From: Hyphomicrobiales bacterium
GTDB taxonomy: Bacteria; Pseudomonadota; Alphaproteobacteria; Rhizobiales; Rhizobiaceae
NCBI GenBank assembly: GCA_900473205.1
Contig: UCLB01000031.1
Span: forward strand, 1 to 64,000
DNA: 64,000 nucleotides
Direction: 5' to 3'
Shown here: in pieces, positions 39,524-49,829 of the stretch
How the letters are laid out: every line of letters starts with the position of its first letter
Position numbering within the stretch: position 1 is the first letter of the stretch
Made by a program: the position numbers and the translations under genes
The notes under the pieces: model-generated
The model's database searches: none
Seen by the model: only the letters and a program-made list of their open reading frames with translations
Told to the model about the DNA's origin: nothing

Positions 39524-41941
39524 TCAATGTGCGATTGTCTGGCTACCGTCATCCACACCTTCAACAGTTGCAATGACCGGCGTCTCGATGCTGCCATCCC
39601 ACTCGATGGGCTCAGGCATACGCACCAGCGCATGCTGCAGAACCTCACCCATACGGGCAACCGGGATGATTTCCATCTCGTTTTTGACGTTGTCAGGAAT
39701 ATCCGCCAAGTCCTTGGCGTTTTCTTCCGGGATCAGCACCTTCTTGATACCGCCGCGAAGAGCCGCAAGCAGCTTTTCCTTCAAGCCACCAATCGGCAGG
39801 ACGCGACCGCGAAGCGTGATTTCGCCCGTCATTGCGACGTTCTTGTCCACGGCAATACCTGTCATAATCGACACGATGGCGGTTGCCATGGCCACACCGG
39901 CGGATGGACCATCCTTCGGTGTTGCACCTTCAGGTACGTGAACGTGGATATCCGACTTGTCGAAACGTGGAGGCTCGATGCCGAAATCAACCGCGCGCGA
40001 ACGGACATAGGATGCCGCTGCCGAAATGGATTCCTTCATTACTTCCTTCAGGTTACCGGTCACGGTCATACGACCCTTACCCGGCATCATGACGCCTTCG
40101 ATGGTCAGAAGCTCGCCGCCGACTTCGGTCCATGCCAGACCTGTAACGACGCCGACCTGATCTTCACGCTCGGCTTCGCCATGGCGATACCGTGGAACGC
40201 CGAGATAGTCCTCGATGTTGGCAGCCGTAACCGCAACCGACGTGGACTTGCCCTTGATGATCTCGGTCACGGCCTTACGTGCCAGCTTCATCAATTCACG
40301 CTCAAAGTTACGAACGCCGGCTTCACGCGTGTACTGCTGGCTGATGGCCATCAGGGCGTCGTCGCTGACGGAGAATTCCTCCGGACGCAGCGCATGTTCT
40401 TTGATTGCCTTGGGCAGCAGGTGACGCTTGGCGATTTCGCGCTTTTCGTCTTCCGTGTAACCGGCAATACGGATGACTTCCATACGGTCCATCAAGGGGC
40501 CTGGAATGTTCAGCGTATTGGCTGTGGTGACGAACATCACATCCGACAAGTCATATTCCACTTCAAGATAGTGGTCCATGAATGTGGAGTTCTGTTCCGG
40601 ATCCAGCACCTCCAGCAAGGCGGATGATGGATCGCCACGAAAGTCCTGCCCCATCTTGTCGATTTCATCGAGCAGAAAGAGCGGATTTGCCTTCTTTGCC
40701 TTCTTCATCGACTGGACGATCTTGCCCGGCATGGAGCCGATATAGGTACGGCGGTGACCACGGATTTCCGCTTCGTCACGAACGCCACCCAGCGCCATCC
40801 GCACATATTCACGGCCAGTTGCCTTGGCGATAGACTTCGCAAGCGACGTCTTACCAACGCCTGGAGGACCAACGAGGCACAGGATTGGGCCACGGATTTT
40901 GGTCGCACGGGCCTGCACGGCCAGATACTCGACGATGCGTTCCTTGACCTTGTCGAGACCGAAATGGTCCTGCTCGAGAACGGTTTCGGCAGCGTTCAGG
41001 TCCGTCTTGATCTTGGACTTCTTGCCCCAGGGCAGACCGATCAGCCAATCCAGATAGTTGCGCACTACGGTTGCTTCCGCAGACATCGGGCTCATCTGGC
41101 GCAGCTTCTTCATTTCAGCTTCCGCCTTTTCGCGGGCCTCCTTGGAGAGCTTGGTCTTGGCAACGCGTTCTTCCAGCTCGGCCATCTCGTCACGGCCATC
41201 CTCGCCGTCACCGAGTTCCTTCTGGATCGCCTTCATCTGCTCGTTCAGGTAATATTCGCGCTGGGTCTTCTCCATCTGGCGCTTGACGCGCGAGCGGATA
41301 CGCTTTTCGACCTGAAGAACGGAAATCTCGCCTTCCATGAAGCCGAGCGCCTTTTCAAGACGCTGCTTCACGCTCACCGTTTCCAGCATTTCCTGCTTTT
41401 CGGTGATCTTGATGGACAGGTGCGATGCGACCGTATCGGCGAGTTTGGAATAGTCGTCGATCTGACCGGCGGCACCAACCACCTCAGGCGAAATCTTCTT
41501 GTTGAGCTTCACATAGCTTTCGAACTCCGACACGACAGAACGCGACAGAGCTTCGATCTCGACCGGGTCTTCTTCGGGCTCAGCCAGAAGAACGGCGGTG
41601 GCTTCATAGAAGTCTTCACGACCGGTGTACTCTTCGATCTTGGCGCGGCCCTTGCCTTCCACCAGAACCTTCACAGTGCCATCGGGCAGCTTCAGCAGCT
41701 GCAGGACATTGGCAACCGTGCCGACGCGGTGAATAGCCGACGTGTCCGGGTCATCATCGCTGGCGTTGATCTGGGTCACAAGCATGATCTGCTTGTCGGA
41801 GCCCATGACCTCTTCCAGTGCACGAATGGATTTTTCCCGGCCGACGAACAGCGGAACGATCATATGCGGGAAAACGACAATGTCGCGCAGAGGGAGTACG
41901 GGATATGTACCGCCAGATGCAGCAGACGTAATGTTCGTCAT
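39524..41941 (-). CDS. lon: ATP-dependent protease Lon
   Basis: 805 aa. N-terminal substrate-binding domain ([26 protein letters not shown]), AAA+ module with Walker A ([17 protein letters not shown]) and Walker B ([13 protein letters not shown]), and the C-terminal serine protease domain with the Ser-Lys dyad in [16 protein letters not shown] and the [18 protein letters not shown] region. Degrades misfolded and regulatory proteins in the cytoplasm. ATG 41941 ([10 protein letters not shown]) has AAGGAA upstream. A CTTGAA-N17-CCACTT sequence about 90-115 bp upstream looks like an RpoH promoter. Confidence 0.97.
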   Translation of the reverse strand: MTNITSAASGGTYPVLPLRDIVVFPHMIVPLFVGREKSIRALEEVMGSDKQIMLVTQINASDDDPDTSAIHRVGTVANVLQLLKLPDGTVKVLVEGKGRAKIEEYTGREDFYEATAVLLAEPEEDPVEIEALSRSVVSEFESYVKLNKKISPEVVGAAGQIDDYSKLADTVASHLSIKITEKQEMLETVSVKQRLEKALGFMEGEISVLQVEKRIRSRVKRQMEKTQREYYLNEQMKAIQKELGDGEDGRDEMAELEERVAKTKLSKEAREKAEAEMKKLRQMSPMSAEATVVRNYLDWLIGLPWGKKSKIKTDLNAAETVLEQDHFGLDKVKERIVEYLAVQARATKIRGPILCLVGPPGVGKTSLAKSIAKATGREYVRMALGGVRDEAEIRGHRRTYIGSMPGKIVQSMKKAKKANPLFLLDEIDKMGQDFRGDPSSALLEVLDPEQNSTFMDHYLEVEYDLSDVMFVTTANTLNIPGPLMDRMEVIRIAGYTEDEKREIAKRHLLPKAIKEHALRPEEFSVSDDALMAISQQYTREAGVRNFERELMKLARKAVTEIIKGKSTSVAVTAANIEDYLGVPRYRHGEAEREDQVGVVTGLAWTEVGGELLTIEGVMMPGKGRMTVTGNLKEVMKESISAAASYVRSRAVDFGIEPPRFDKSDIHVHVPEGATPKDGPSAGVAMATAIVSIMTGIAVDKNVAMTGEITLRGRVLPIGGLKEKLLAALRGGIKKVLIPEENAKDLADIPDNVKNEMEIIPVARMGEVLQHALVRMPEPIEWDGSIETPVIATVEGVDDGSQTIAH

Positions 41942-42026
41942 ATCATTTCCTTTCAATGGTCCCCTTGGGAGGGACGCCTGCCGGACTTTCTTTGGGAGTT
42001 TCCGGCATATTCTTTTTCGTGACTGA

Positions 42027-42055
42027 AAGTGGAGTTCGTCACCGTCATTTTCAAG
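42027..42055 (-). promoter_or_regulatory. Candidate RpoH (sigma-32) promoter of lon
   Basis: Minus strand CTTGAA (42050-42055), exactly 17 bp, CCACTT (42027-42032). It fits the alphaproteobacterial RpoH pattern (CTTGAA-N17-CCANAT) with one mismatch in the -10. Confidence 0.5.
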
Positions 42056-42300
42056 TCACAAGAGCAGATACCCTTCCGCTTGGGGCAGGATAGATCTCGA
42101 ATACGCAATACGTCACAATACGCGTCACACTTTCCGTCATTCGCCCGCCTCGTGGCGAATCGGAAAAACAGCGAACGTTCAAAAAAACGTCATATCGCGC
42201 TGCAAATCACTTCTAAAACTTTATCAGGAAAGCGCAATCCGCTCCAAACGCAAAATCGGATCGCACTGCGATAATGCGACCTTTCCCGTGCATAACACGC

Positions 42301-42330
42301 AAAAAAGGCCCGCCGGAGGCGAGCCTTTCA
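42301..42330 (-). terminator. Terminator of clpX
   Basis: AAAGGC-C-CGCC - GGA - GGCG-A-GCCTTT, one mismatch in the stem, with an A run on the plus strand that gives a T run on the minus strand. 27 bp after the clpX stop. Confidence 0.75.
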
Positions 42331-42356
42331 ATCTTCCGTCAACAGCCGTTCGGCAC

Positions 42357-43634
42357 TTAAGCCGAAACGTTGGCTTTCTCTTCCTGACGATCCGCGTAGA
42401 TGTAGAGCGGACGGGCAGCACCGCTGACGACTTCGTCAGAGATGACAACCTCGCGAACGCCTTCCAGCGTCGGCAGTTCGAACATGGTGTCGAGCAGGAT
42501 CTTTTCCATGATCGAACGCAGACCACGCGCACCGGTCTTACGGGTGATTGCCTTGCGGGCAATTTCGCGCAGAGCATCGCCCTGGAATGTGAGTTCGACA
42601 TCTTCCATCTCGAACAGGCGCTGATACTGCTTGATCAGAGCGTTCTTCGGCTCAGAGAGAATCTGGATCAGCGCATCTTCATCAAGGTCTTCGAGCGTTG
42701 CCAGAACTGGCAGACGACCGATGAATTCAGGGATGAGACCGAACTTGACCAGATCTTCCGGCTCCAGTTCGCGCAGCACTTCGCCAACACGACGATCGTC
42801 TTCCGCCTTTACCGTTGCGCCGAAACCAATGGAGGTCTTTTCGCCACGGGCAGAAATGATCTTGTCGAGGCCTGCAAAGGCACCGCCGCAGATGAACAGG
42901 ATGTTGGTCGTATCCACCTGCAGGAATTCCTGCTGCGGATGCTTGCGGCCACCCTGCGGAGGAACGGATGCGACCGTGCCTTCCATGATCTTCAGAAGCG
43001 CCTGCTGAACGCCCTCGCCCGACACGTCGCGCGTGATGGACGGGTTGTCCGACTTGCGGGAAATCTTGTCCACTTCGTCGATGTAGACGATGCCGCGCTG
43101 GGCGCGTTCAACGTTGTAATCGGCAGACTGGAGCAGCTTGAGGATGATGTTTTCAACATCCTCGCCCACGTAACCGGCTTCGGTCAGCGTCGTTGCGTCA
43201 GCCATTGTGAAGGGAACGTCGATGATGCGAGCGAGCGTCTGGGCAAGATAGGTCTTGCCGCAACCGGTCGGTCCGACCAGCATGATGTTCGACTTCGCCA
43301 GCTCGATGTCGCCGTTCTTGGACGAATTCGCTAGACGCTTGTAATGGTTGTGAACCGCCACAGACAGAATTTTCTTCGCCTGCTTCTGGCCGATGACATA
43401 TTCATCGAGAATCTTGATGATGTCCTGCGGGGTGGGAACACCCTCGCGCGACTTCACCATCGAGGTCTTGTTCTCCTCGCGGATGATGTCCATGCACAAT
43501 TCGACGCATTCATCGCAAATGAATACTGTCGGCCCGGCAATGAGTTTCCGGACTTCGTGCTGGCTCTTGCCGCAGAATGAACAATAGAGTGTATTTTTCG
43601 AGTCGCCGCCGTTGCTGCCGCTGACTTTGCTCAT
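42357..43634 (-). CDS. clpX: ATP-dependent Clp protease ATP-binding subunit ClpX
   Basis: 425 aa. N-terminal zinc-binding domain ([32 protein letters not shown] with four Cys), AAA+ module with Walker A ([18 protein letters not shown]), Walker B ([13 protein letters not shown]), the ClpP-binding IGF loop (EKTSIGFGA) and the sensor region ([20 protein letters not shown]). Unfolds tagged proteins for ClpP. Same strand as clpP, but 360 bp separate them, so clpX may have its own promoter. Confidence 0.97.
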   Translation of the reverse strand: MSKVSGSNGGDSKNTLYCSFCGKSQHEVRKLIAGPTVFICDECVELCMDIIREENKTSMVKSREGVPTPQDIIKILDEYVIGQKQAKKILSVAVHNHYKRLANSSKNGDIELAKSNIMLVGPTGCGKTYLAQTLARIIDVPFTMADATTLTEAGYVGEDVENIILKLLQSADYNVERAQRGIVYIDEVDKISRKSDNPSITRDVSGEGVQQALLKIMEGTVASVPPQGGRKHPQQEFLQVDTTNILFICGGAFAGLDKIISARGEKTSIGFGATVKAEDDRRVGEVLRELEPEDLVKFGLIPEFIGRLPVLATLEDLDEDALIQILSEPKNALIKQYQRLFEMEDVELTFQGDALREIARKAITRKTGARGLRSIMEKILLDTMFELPTLEGVREVVISDEVVSGAARPLYIYADRQEEKANVSA

Positions 43635-43994
43635 ATCTCTTTCCTTCCAGCACGCCGCTGGTCCGCAAGGCGGATCGCGGTCAACTTACCGTCTGCGGAC
43701 CGGTCGCTTCCCATAAGCATCCATGTCCGCTTCGTTCCCGGGGTACTAACCGCATCAGATACGAGACCTGACGAGCGGCGGCAACGAATTCCCCTGCAAA
43801 CTCCGGGGCGATGAAGCCTCGGCATTTTGTTTCGTGACCAGTCCCAAACCCAAATGAGGCTTTTGTGGGATCGGCTTCAAGCTATGTCATAAAAATTCAA
43901 CACAGCCTTAATATCTACTATTAGCGCTTTATTTTTCGGTTTAAACCCCGAATTTCACTTCGGGGCTTCAAACACAAGTCAAAATTTCAGCGCC
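43635..43994. other. Intergenic region between clpP and clpX
   Basis: About 360 bp. Holds a stem for clpP (CCCCGAA...TTCGGGG, 43946-43967, weak T tract) and a CTTGAA at 43876-43881 (minus) which, with CTCATT 17 bp on, could be an RpoH promoter of clpX. No gene seen. Confidence 0.5.
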
Positions 43995-44627
43995 TCAGCT
44001 GGCGGATGCGCCTTCGATTTCCTGACGCGAGGTCAGGATTTTGTCGATGACACCCCAGTTCTTCGCCTCATCCGCATCCATGAAATGGTCACGGTCGAGC
44101 GTGTTTTCAACTTCTTCGAGCGTGCGGCCCGTGTGCTTCACGTAGACTTCATTGAGGCGACGCTTCATTTTGATGATGTCGCGCGCATGACGCTCGATAT
44201 CGGAAGCTTGGCCCTGGAAACCACCCGAAGGCTGATGAACCATGATGCGGGCATTCGGCGTGCAGAAGCGCATGCCCTTTTCACCGGCAGCCAGAAGCAG
44301 CGAACCCATAGAGGCGGCCTGACCGACGCACAGCGTGGACACGGCAGGACGGATGAACTGCATCGTATCGTAGATCGCCATGCCGGCGGTGACGACACCA
44401 CCCGGGGAATTGATGTAGAGCGCGATTTCCTTCTTCGGGTTTTCCGACTCCAGGAACAGGAGCTGCGCGCAAACGAGCGACGCCATGTGATCTTCCACCG
44501 GACCGGTCAGGAAGATGATCCGCTCTTTGAGAAGACGCGAGTAGATGTCGTAGGACCGTTCGCCGCGGTTGGTCTGCTCTACGACCATCGGCACCAGAGC
44601 CATGGCGGTATCAACTGGATTTGTCAT
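43995..44627 (-). CDS. clpP: ATP-dependent Clp protease proteolytic subunit
   Basis: 210-aa serine protease that forms the ClpXP/ClpAP barrel. Catalytic Ser in [16 protein letters not shown], catalytic His in [24 protein letters not shown], and the Asp in [42 protein letters not shown] is the typical N-terminus. The long N-terminal sequence before it ([18 protein letters not shown]) is usual in alphaproteobacteria. Confidence 0.97.
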   Translation of the reverse strand: MTNPVDTAMALVPMVVEQTNRGERSYDIYSRLLKERIIFLTGPVEDHMASLVCAQLLFLESENPKKEIALYINSPGGVVTAGMAIYDTMQFIRPAVSTLCVGQAASMGSLLLAAGEKGMRFCTPNARIMVHQPSGGFQGQASDIERHARDIIKMKRRLNEVYVKHTGRTLEEVENTLDRDHFMDADEAKNWGVIDKILTSRQEIEGASAS

Positions 44628-44696
44628 GTCCGTCCTTTGTCAACTCTTACCCGGTGAGCATACGCACCCGGAATCAATTCTATTCGTCTACTCTCT

Positions 44697-44726
44697 ACAT
44701 AGAGTGTGATTGCCCGGTTCTTCAAG
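44697..44726 (-). promoter_or_regulatory. Candidate RpoH promoter of clpP
   Basis: Minus strand CTTGAA (44721-44726), 18 bp, CTATGT (44697-44702), about 70 bp before the clpP ATG. The -35 matches the heat-shock consensus; the -10 could also serve the housekeeping sigma factor. Confidence 0.4.
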
Positions 44727-44727
44727 A

Positions 44728-45084
44728 CTCAGGTGGCGGATATCCTTAATGACGCACCGGCAAATATTCCCTGCCGCCTTACATCTCCGCGCGAAACGGC
44801 ACCACCGGCATTTTAAAGGCCGTTCCCGTCATCAACTGCGAAACCGGATTTTGGTCAACCAAAGGTTAAACATACGGACATAATCTACTCGCAACCTTTC
44901 GTAACGGAAAGTAGAAACGACTTCTTAGCTTTTGATCCAGATAGTGCCGTCGAAACGATTTAGCACCACCGCGCGTGGCTGAAAGTCTTACCCGGAATTC
45001 ATTTTTATATGCGGAAAGAGCGTGCACCCCAAGGGTCCATCGCCAAGTCATCCGTGAAACGCCGAGACAGATGGGGTTTGGTCA
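44728..45084. other. Divergent region between clpP and the diguanylate cyclase
   Basis: About 360 bp with a hairpin (CTTTCGTAACGGAAAG, near 44,897-44,912) and no convincing gene. Short minus-strand frames around 44,866-45,232 lack an SD and family features. Confidence 0.5.
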
Positions 45085-46332
45085 GTGTTAGACGCCAAAA
45101 CGGGCATGCTTCTTTGGTCGATGGAGACGTTGACTCTATCAGCAGTTCTCGCGGTGCTGTGGTTGCACCATCCTGCCAAAAAGCATCATTTGTGTTTTTC
45201 ACTTGGCTTTGGCCTAGTGGGCGTCGGCGCAATTCTGGTCGCGCTGCGCGGTTTGATCCCTGATTTCATCTCCATCCAGTTCGGCAACATATCGGCACTG
45301 GCGGGTTTCAGCTTCTGGCTGGCAGGGCTTTTGTTGCTGGAAGGCCGCAAGCTCGATGGATGGATTGCCATTCCACCGCTGGTCTGGATCGCCTTCATGT
45401 TCGTGCCGCCCGTCCATGACAGCACGAGCGCGCGGATCATTCTCTACCACGTCTGCGCGGGCATAGGTCACCTCATGCTCGCGGGGGTGCTGTTGACAAC
45501 GAAAGAATTCATTTCGCGAACCAGGAAATTACTGGCGACGGTCCTCATCATCCAGTCCTTTGCCGGCGCGGTCGCGGCTTCTCTCGTCATTCCCTACAAT
45601 CTGGCGACCGGCCAGATCATCCCACTGACGGCACCGATTGCCGTCGTGGGCGCGTTGGGCTTCACGATTGTGATGATGATCAGCGTCAAGATGTTCATGG
45701 AAGACGCAGAGCGTCGCTTGCAGCATCTGGCCATGACAGATCACCTGACGGGGACATTGAACCGTCGCGGCTTGCTACAGGCCTTTAGCGCGCTGAAAAC
45801 CCGCCTTTCAGGCACATCGCGGCATATCGGCTTCATCCTGTTCGACATCGATCACTTCAAGAAGATCAACGATGAATACGGCCATCAGTGCGGTGACGAT
45901 GTGCTGGTCAAGTTTTGCGCGCATGCCAGCCTGATTGCAGACGGCAGAGGCGTGGTCATCCGCATGGGCGGCGAAGAATTCGGTTGCTTGATAGAAACCG
46001 ACGATCCATCGAAGGTCACCATTCTGGCCGAAGCGATCCGCATTCACTTCAGCCGTCTGGAAGTTTTTGCCGATACCAGACAGTTTTCGCCAACGGTCAG
46101 CGCCGGGGTCTTTTGTCAAAGTGCGGCAGACGCAGACCTCGATACGATGCTGACAATGTCGGATCGCGCGCTCTACGGCGCCAAGAAAGAGGGTCGCAAC
46201 CGCACTGTCGTGCGGGAAGGCTCCATCAACATCGTCGTTCCCGCCGATGACCGTGACGAAGACCCTTGCGACAACAATGCCGATCGGCAGGTTGCCGCTC
46301 TCAACCGCATCGCCCATATCGCCAATAGATAG
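45085..46332 (+). CDS. Membrane-bound diguanylate cyclase (GGDEF)
   Basis: 415 aa. The first 210 residues contain about six to seven hydrophobic helices (for example [60 protein letters not shown]) that form a sensor of unknown signal. The GGDEF domain follows: [42 protein letters not shown] and the active motif MGGEEFG. It should make cyclic di-GMP. No RxxD autoinhibition site is obvious. The start is GTG 45085 after ATGGGGT; ATG 45106 is possible. Confidence 0.9.
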   Translation: MLDAKTGMLLWSMETLTLSAVLAVLWLHHPAKKHHLCFSLGFGLVGVGAILVALRGLIPDFISIQFGNISALAGFSFWLAGLLLLEGRKLDGWIAIPPLVWIAFMFVPPVHDSTSARIILYHVCAGIGHLMLAGVLLTTKEFISRTRKLLATVLIIQSFAGAVAASLVIPYNLATGQIIPLTAPIAVVGALGFTIVMMISVKMFMEDAERRLQHLAMTDHLTGTLNRRGLLQAFSALKTRLSGTSRHIGFILFDIDHFKKINDEYGHQCGDDVLVKFCAHASLIADGRGVVIRMGGEEFGCLIETDDPSKVTILAEAIRIHFSRLEVFADTRQFSPTVSAGVFCQSAADADLDTMLTMSDRALYGAKKEGRNRTVVREGSINIVVPADDRDEDPCDNNADRQVAALNRIAHIANR

Positions 46333-46398
46333 GCAGCGGCTTGACCTTTATGCGCTTGCGATCCCATCATGGGCCACGCAGGCAATGGAGGTTTCGTC

Positions 46399-48156
46399 AT
46401 GCACGTCAGGTTTTTCACCGGCCTTTTAATATCCGCCGCTCTGGTCGCTGGGTCCGCCAAGGCACAGCAGGCATCAGACACGATTGCACCAGAACGGGCG
46501 ACGGGCACGCAAACCGCAAGCCGCGTGGAAACGAAAAACTTCATGGTTGCAGCTGCCAATCCTCTGGCTGCAGAGGCAGGCCGCAAGGTGATTGCCGAAG
46601 GCGGCAATGCCATCGACGCCATGGTAGCCGTGCAGACGGTTCTGGGCCTCGTGGAGCCGCAAAGCTCCGGCCTCGGCGGCGGCAGTTTCCTTGTTTATTA
46701 CGATGCAGCAACCAACAAGATGACCACATTCGACGGACGCGAAACCGCGCCGATGGAAGCGACGCCGAAGCTCTTTCTCGATGACAGCGGCCAGCCGCTG
46801 AAATTCATGGATGCGGTTATCGGTGGCCGCTCCGTCGGCACGCCGGGCACGGTGCGGCTGCTCTCCGATGTGCACAAGAAATACGGAAAAACAGCTTGGG
46901 CCGATTTGCTCAAGCCCGCCGAAACGCTTGCGACAGACGGCTTTCAGGTCTCGCCGCGCCTTGCATCGCTGATCGCGTCAGAGGGTGAGCGGCTCAAGAA
47001 ATATGATGGGCCGCGCAGCTATTTCTACGACGCGTCAGGCGCGCCGCTGAAGGCTGGCACGGTTCTTAAAAATCCGGCCTATGCCCAGACGCTCAAGGCC
47101 ATTGCGACCAAGGGCCCGGATGCTTTCTACAGCGGGCCGATTGCCGAAGCCATCGTCAAGACCGTGCGGGAAGCGACGGGCAATCCGGGTGTTCTCTCGC
47201 TGGCTGATCTGGCGAATTACCGCATCAAGGAGCGCGAGCCTGTATGCGCGAACTATCGCGCGCTGGATATTTGCGGCATGGGGCCGCCCTCCTCCGGTGC
47301 TGTCGCCATCGGCCAGATGCTTGGCATTCTGGAAAACTTCGACATCAAGGCGCTGGGCCCCGACAATGTGGAAAGCTGGCGGCTGATCGGTGACGCACAG
47401 CGTCTGGCCTTTGCGGATCGTGAGCGCTATCTCGCCGACCCGGACTTCACCCCGCTGCCCATCAAGGGCCTGTTGGCCAAGACCTATCTCGGCACACGCG
47501 CCTCATCACTGGATGGTGACAAGGCGCTGGCTGCGGACGCGGTGAAGGCGGGTGAGCCGGAATGGGATCACGCTTTGCTGTTCGGTCGCGGGCCGACGCT
47601 GGAAATGCCATCCACCAGCCATTTCGTGATCGTCGACAGCCAAGGCAATGTTGTTTCCATGACGACGACCATTGAAAGCGGCTTCGGCTCGCGCCTGATG
47701 ACCAATGGCTTTCTGCTGAACAACGAACTGACGGATTTTTCCTTCAAGACGCATGACGGAAGCCTGCCGGTGGCCAACCGCGTAGAGCCGGGCAAACGCC
47801 CGCGCTCTTCCATGGCCCCGACAATCGTGATGAAGGATGGCAAGCCACTTCTGGCCATCGGCTCCCCCGGTGGCAGCCAGATCATCGGCTATGTCGCACA
47901 GGCGCTGATTGCCTATATCGACTGGGGCATGCCGGTGGAAAAGATCGTGGCGCAACCGCATCTGATCAACCGCTTCGGCACCTATGATATCGAAGCTGGT
48001 ACCGATGCGGAAAAGTTCACGGAACCGCTGAAGGCCATGGGTTTCGAGGTGAAGCCGGGTGAGATGAATTCTGGCCTGCATGCCATCGAAATCACCGGCA
48101 CCGGCCTCGTCGGCAGCGCCGATCCGCGCCGCGAAGGTGTGGCCGTCGGCGAATAG
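46399..48156 (+). CDS. ggt: Gamma-glutamyltranspeptidase
   Basis: 585-aa periplasmic Ntn hydrolase. Signal peptide at residues 1-22 (FFTGLLISAALVAGSAKA). The large subunit includes VAAANPLAAEAGRKVIAEGGNAIDAMVAVQ and QSSGLGGGSFLVYYD. Self-cleavage gives the catalytic Thr in the conserved TSHFVIVDSQGNVVSMTTTIE, followed by GFLLNNELTDFSF and RPRSSMAPTIV. Hydrolyses glutathione and gamma-glutamyl amides. ATG 46399 has TGGAGG 8 nt upstream. Confidence 0.95.
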   Translation: MHVRFFTGLLISAALVAGSAKAQQASDTIAPERATGTQTASRVETKNFMVAAANPLAAEAGRKVIAEGGNAIDAMVAVQTVLGLVEPQSSGLGGGSFLVYYDAATNKMTTFDGRETAPMEATPKLFLDDSGQPLKFMDAVIGGRSVGTPGTVRLLSDVHKKYGKTAWADLLKPAETLATDGFQVSPRLASLIASEGERLKKYDGPRSYFYDASGAPLKAGTVLKNPAYAQTLKAIATKGPDAFYSGPIAEAIVKTVREATGNPGVLSLADLANYRIKEREPVCANYRALDICGMGPPSSGAVAIGQMLGILENFDIKALGPDNVESWRLIGDAQRLAFADRERYLADPDFTPLPIKGLLAKTYLGTRASSLDGDKALAADAVKAGEPEWDHALLFGRGPTLEMPSTSHFVIVDSQGNVVSMTTTIESGFGSRLMTNGFLLNNELTDFSFKTHDGSLPVANRVEPGKRPRSSMAPTIVMKDGKPLLAIGSPGGSQIIGYVAQALIAYIDWGMPVEKIVAQPHLINRFGTYDIEAGTDAEKFTEPLKAMGFEVKPGEMNSGLHAIEITGTGLVGSADPRREGVAVGE

Positions 48157-48197
48157 AATCGCTTCCGTGGCAAGGAGGTTTGCGTTAGAGATCGGGC

Positions 48198-49445
48198 ATG
48201 AAAAACGTGCCTGATTTCCTCCGCATCGATGCCGAAAAACGTGTCGTCTCGCTCGACGCCCGCAACCCTGCTTTCTACAGCGACCCCAACGCCGTCTATG
48301 CGGCGCTGCATGCGCAATGTCCCACCTTTTACTGGGAGGAGCAGAAGCAATGGTTCTTCACCGGCTATGACTACGTCAACGCGCTGCTGCGCGACCGTCG
48401 TTTCGGGCGGCAAATCCTGCATGTCGCGACCCGCGAGGAACTGGGCCTGCCGCTGCCGCTTGAGCATGTCAGGCACTTCGATGCGGCGGAGCGCCATTCC
48501 CTGCTGGAAATCGAGCCGCCGGAGCATACCCGGCTCAGAACGCTGGTTAACCGTGCCTTCGTTTCGCGTCATGTCGAAAAGATGAAGCCGGAGATTGAGG
48601 TACTCGCCAACGGGCTGATCGACCGCTTCGAAAAGGACGGCAAAACGGAGCTGCTGTCGTCCTTTGCGGACATCATTCCCGTGACGATGATTGCGCGGAT
48701 GATCGGCATTCCCGAAGAGATGGGCCCGCAACTGCTGAAATGGTCACATGCCTATGTCGGCATGTATATGTTCAAGCGCACCCACGAAGACGAACTGGCC
48801 GCCGACATCGCCGCGAAGGAATTTGCAGATTATGTGCGCAGCGTGATCGCGCAGCGCCGTGCGGAGCCGAAAGACGATCTGCTCAGCCACATGATCCATA
48901 CGGAGCATAAGGGGCAGTATCTCACCGACGACGAGCTGATTTCGACCACCATCGTTTTGCTGAACGCCGGTCACGAAGCGACCGTCCATCAGATCGGCAA
49001 TTCCGTGCGCGTCATTCTGGAAAGCGGCAGCGACCCTGCTCTGCTGTTTCAGGATGAAAAATCGACCGAGCGCACGGTGGAGGAAACCCTACGCATCGGC
49101 GCGCCAGTACACATCTTCCAGCGATGGGCGCTGGAGCCAGTCGAAATCGACGGCGTCACCTTCCGCCGCGGCGATAAGGTCAGCCTCATCCTCGCCGCAG
49201 CCAATCTCGACCCACAAAAATTCACTGATCCCCTCACCTTCAAGCCCGACCGCGCCGAAGCCCCCAACCTATCCTTCGGCGCCGGCATCCACTTCTGCAT
49301 CGGCGCACCACTGGCACGGCTGGAGCTGAACATCGTGCTTCCGCTGCTGTTCAAACGCCTGCCGGGACTGCGAATTGCGGAGCCGCCGACGGTGAAGGAC
49401 GTGTATCATTTCCACGGGTTGGAACGGTTGGATTTGGCGTGGTAG
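48198..49445 (+). CDS. Cytochrome P450
   Basis: 415-aa soluble bacterial P450. I-helix motif LLNAGHEATVHQIGN (acid/Thr replaced by E-A-T pattern), K-helix EETLR within RTVEETLRIGAPVH, and the heme-binding loop LSFGAGIHFCIGAPLARLE with the Cys ligand. N-terminal contains no membrane anchor. Substrate unknown; no ferredoxin or reductase gene adjoins it, so it must use partners encoded elsewhere. It follows ggt by 41 bp and may be co-transcribed; AAGGAGG lies 18-24 nt before the ATG. Confidence 0.93.
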   Translation: MKNVPDFLRIDAEKRVVSLDARNPAFYSDPNAVYAALHAQCPTFYWEEQKQWFFTGYDYVNALLRDRRFGRQILHVATREELGLPLPLEHVRHFDAAERHSLLEIEPPEHTRLRTLVNRAFVSRHVEKMKPEIEVLANGLIDRFEKDGKTELLSSFADIIPVTMIARMIGIPEEMGPQLLKWSHAYVGMYMFKRTHEDELAADIAAKEFADYVRSVIAQRRAEPKDDLLSHMIHTEHKGQYLTDDELISTTIVLLNAGHEATVHQIGNSVRVILESGSDPALLFQDEKSTERTVEETLRIGAPVHIFQRWALEPVEIDGVTFRRGDKVSLILAAANLDPQKFTDPLTFKPDRAEAPNLSFGAGIHFCIGAPLARLELNIVLPLLFKRLPGLRIAEPPTVKDVYHFHGLERLDLAW

Positions 49446-49453
49446 TGTTACCC

Positions 49454-49810
49454 CTACAACCGCACCACATAATCCTTGCGCGTCGTCTCCACCACTTCCC
49501 ATGTTCCCTTGAAGCCGGGGCGGATGATCTGGCGGTCGCCTGCTTTGAGGTGGATGGGCTCGCCGCCCTCTTCAGTTAGAATCGAGTGGCCTTCGAGGAT
49601 GTTGAAATATTCCCACTCGTCATATTCGACCCGCCATTTGCCGGGAGTCGACTGCCATATTCCAGCGTAAATGCCGCCGGTGGCTTCTTCGAGATTCCAT
49701 GTGGTGAATTTTGGGGTGCCGGAAATCAGTCGGTCTGGCGCGGGGGCGCCCTCTTCCGGCTGAACAGTGGCGAGGTCGCCCTCTGACTTGAAATTGAGAC
49801 TATGTGTCAT
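49454..49810 (-). CDS. Cupin-domain protein (DUF861-like)
   Basis: 118-aa small cupin. The ring of conserved residues is seen in WRVEYDEWEYFNILEGHSILTEEGGEPIHLKAGDRQIIRPGFKGTWEV, as in EutQ/ureidoglycine-aminohydrolase-type cupins (PF05899). The family binds small molecules or metals; no role can be set here. ATG 49810 (THSLNFKSEGDLATV) fits the family; the upstream frame to 49864 overlaps metY. Convergent with the P450 gene and 19 bp downstream of metY. Confidence 0.85.
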   Translation of the reverse strand: MTHSLNFKSEGDLATVQPEEGAPAPDRLISGTPKFTTWNLEEATGGIYAGIWQSTPGKWRVEYDEWEYFNILEGHSILTEEGGEPIHLKAGDRQIIRPGFKGTWEVVETTRKDYVVRL

Positions 49811-49829
49811 GGGCGACCTTTCGTTTTGA

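Larger units (their letters stand above)
41942..42356. other. lon upstream region and clpX terminator
   Basis: About 415 bp. It contains the candidate RpoH promoter of lon and the clpX terminator near 42,301-42,330. I see no gene; short frames here have no SD or family features. Confidence 0.5.
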
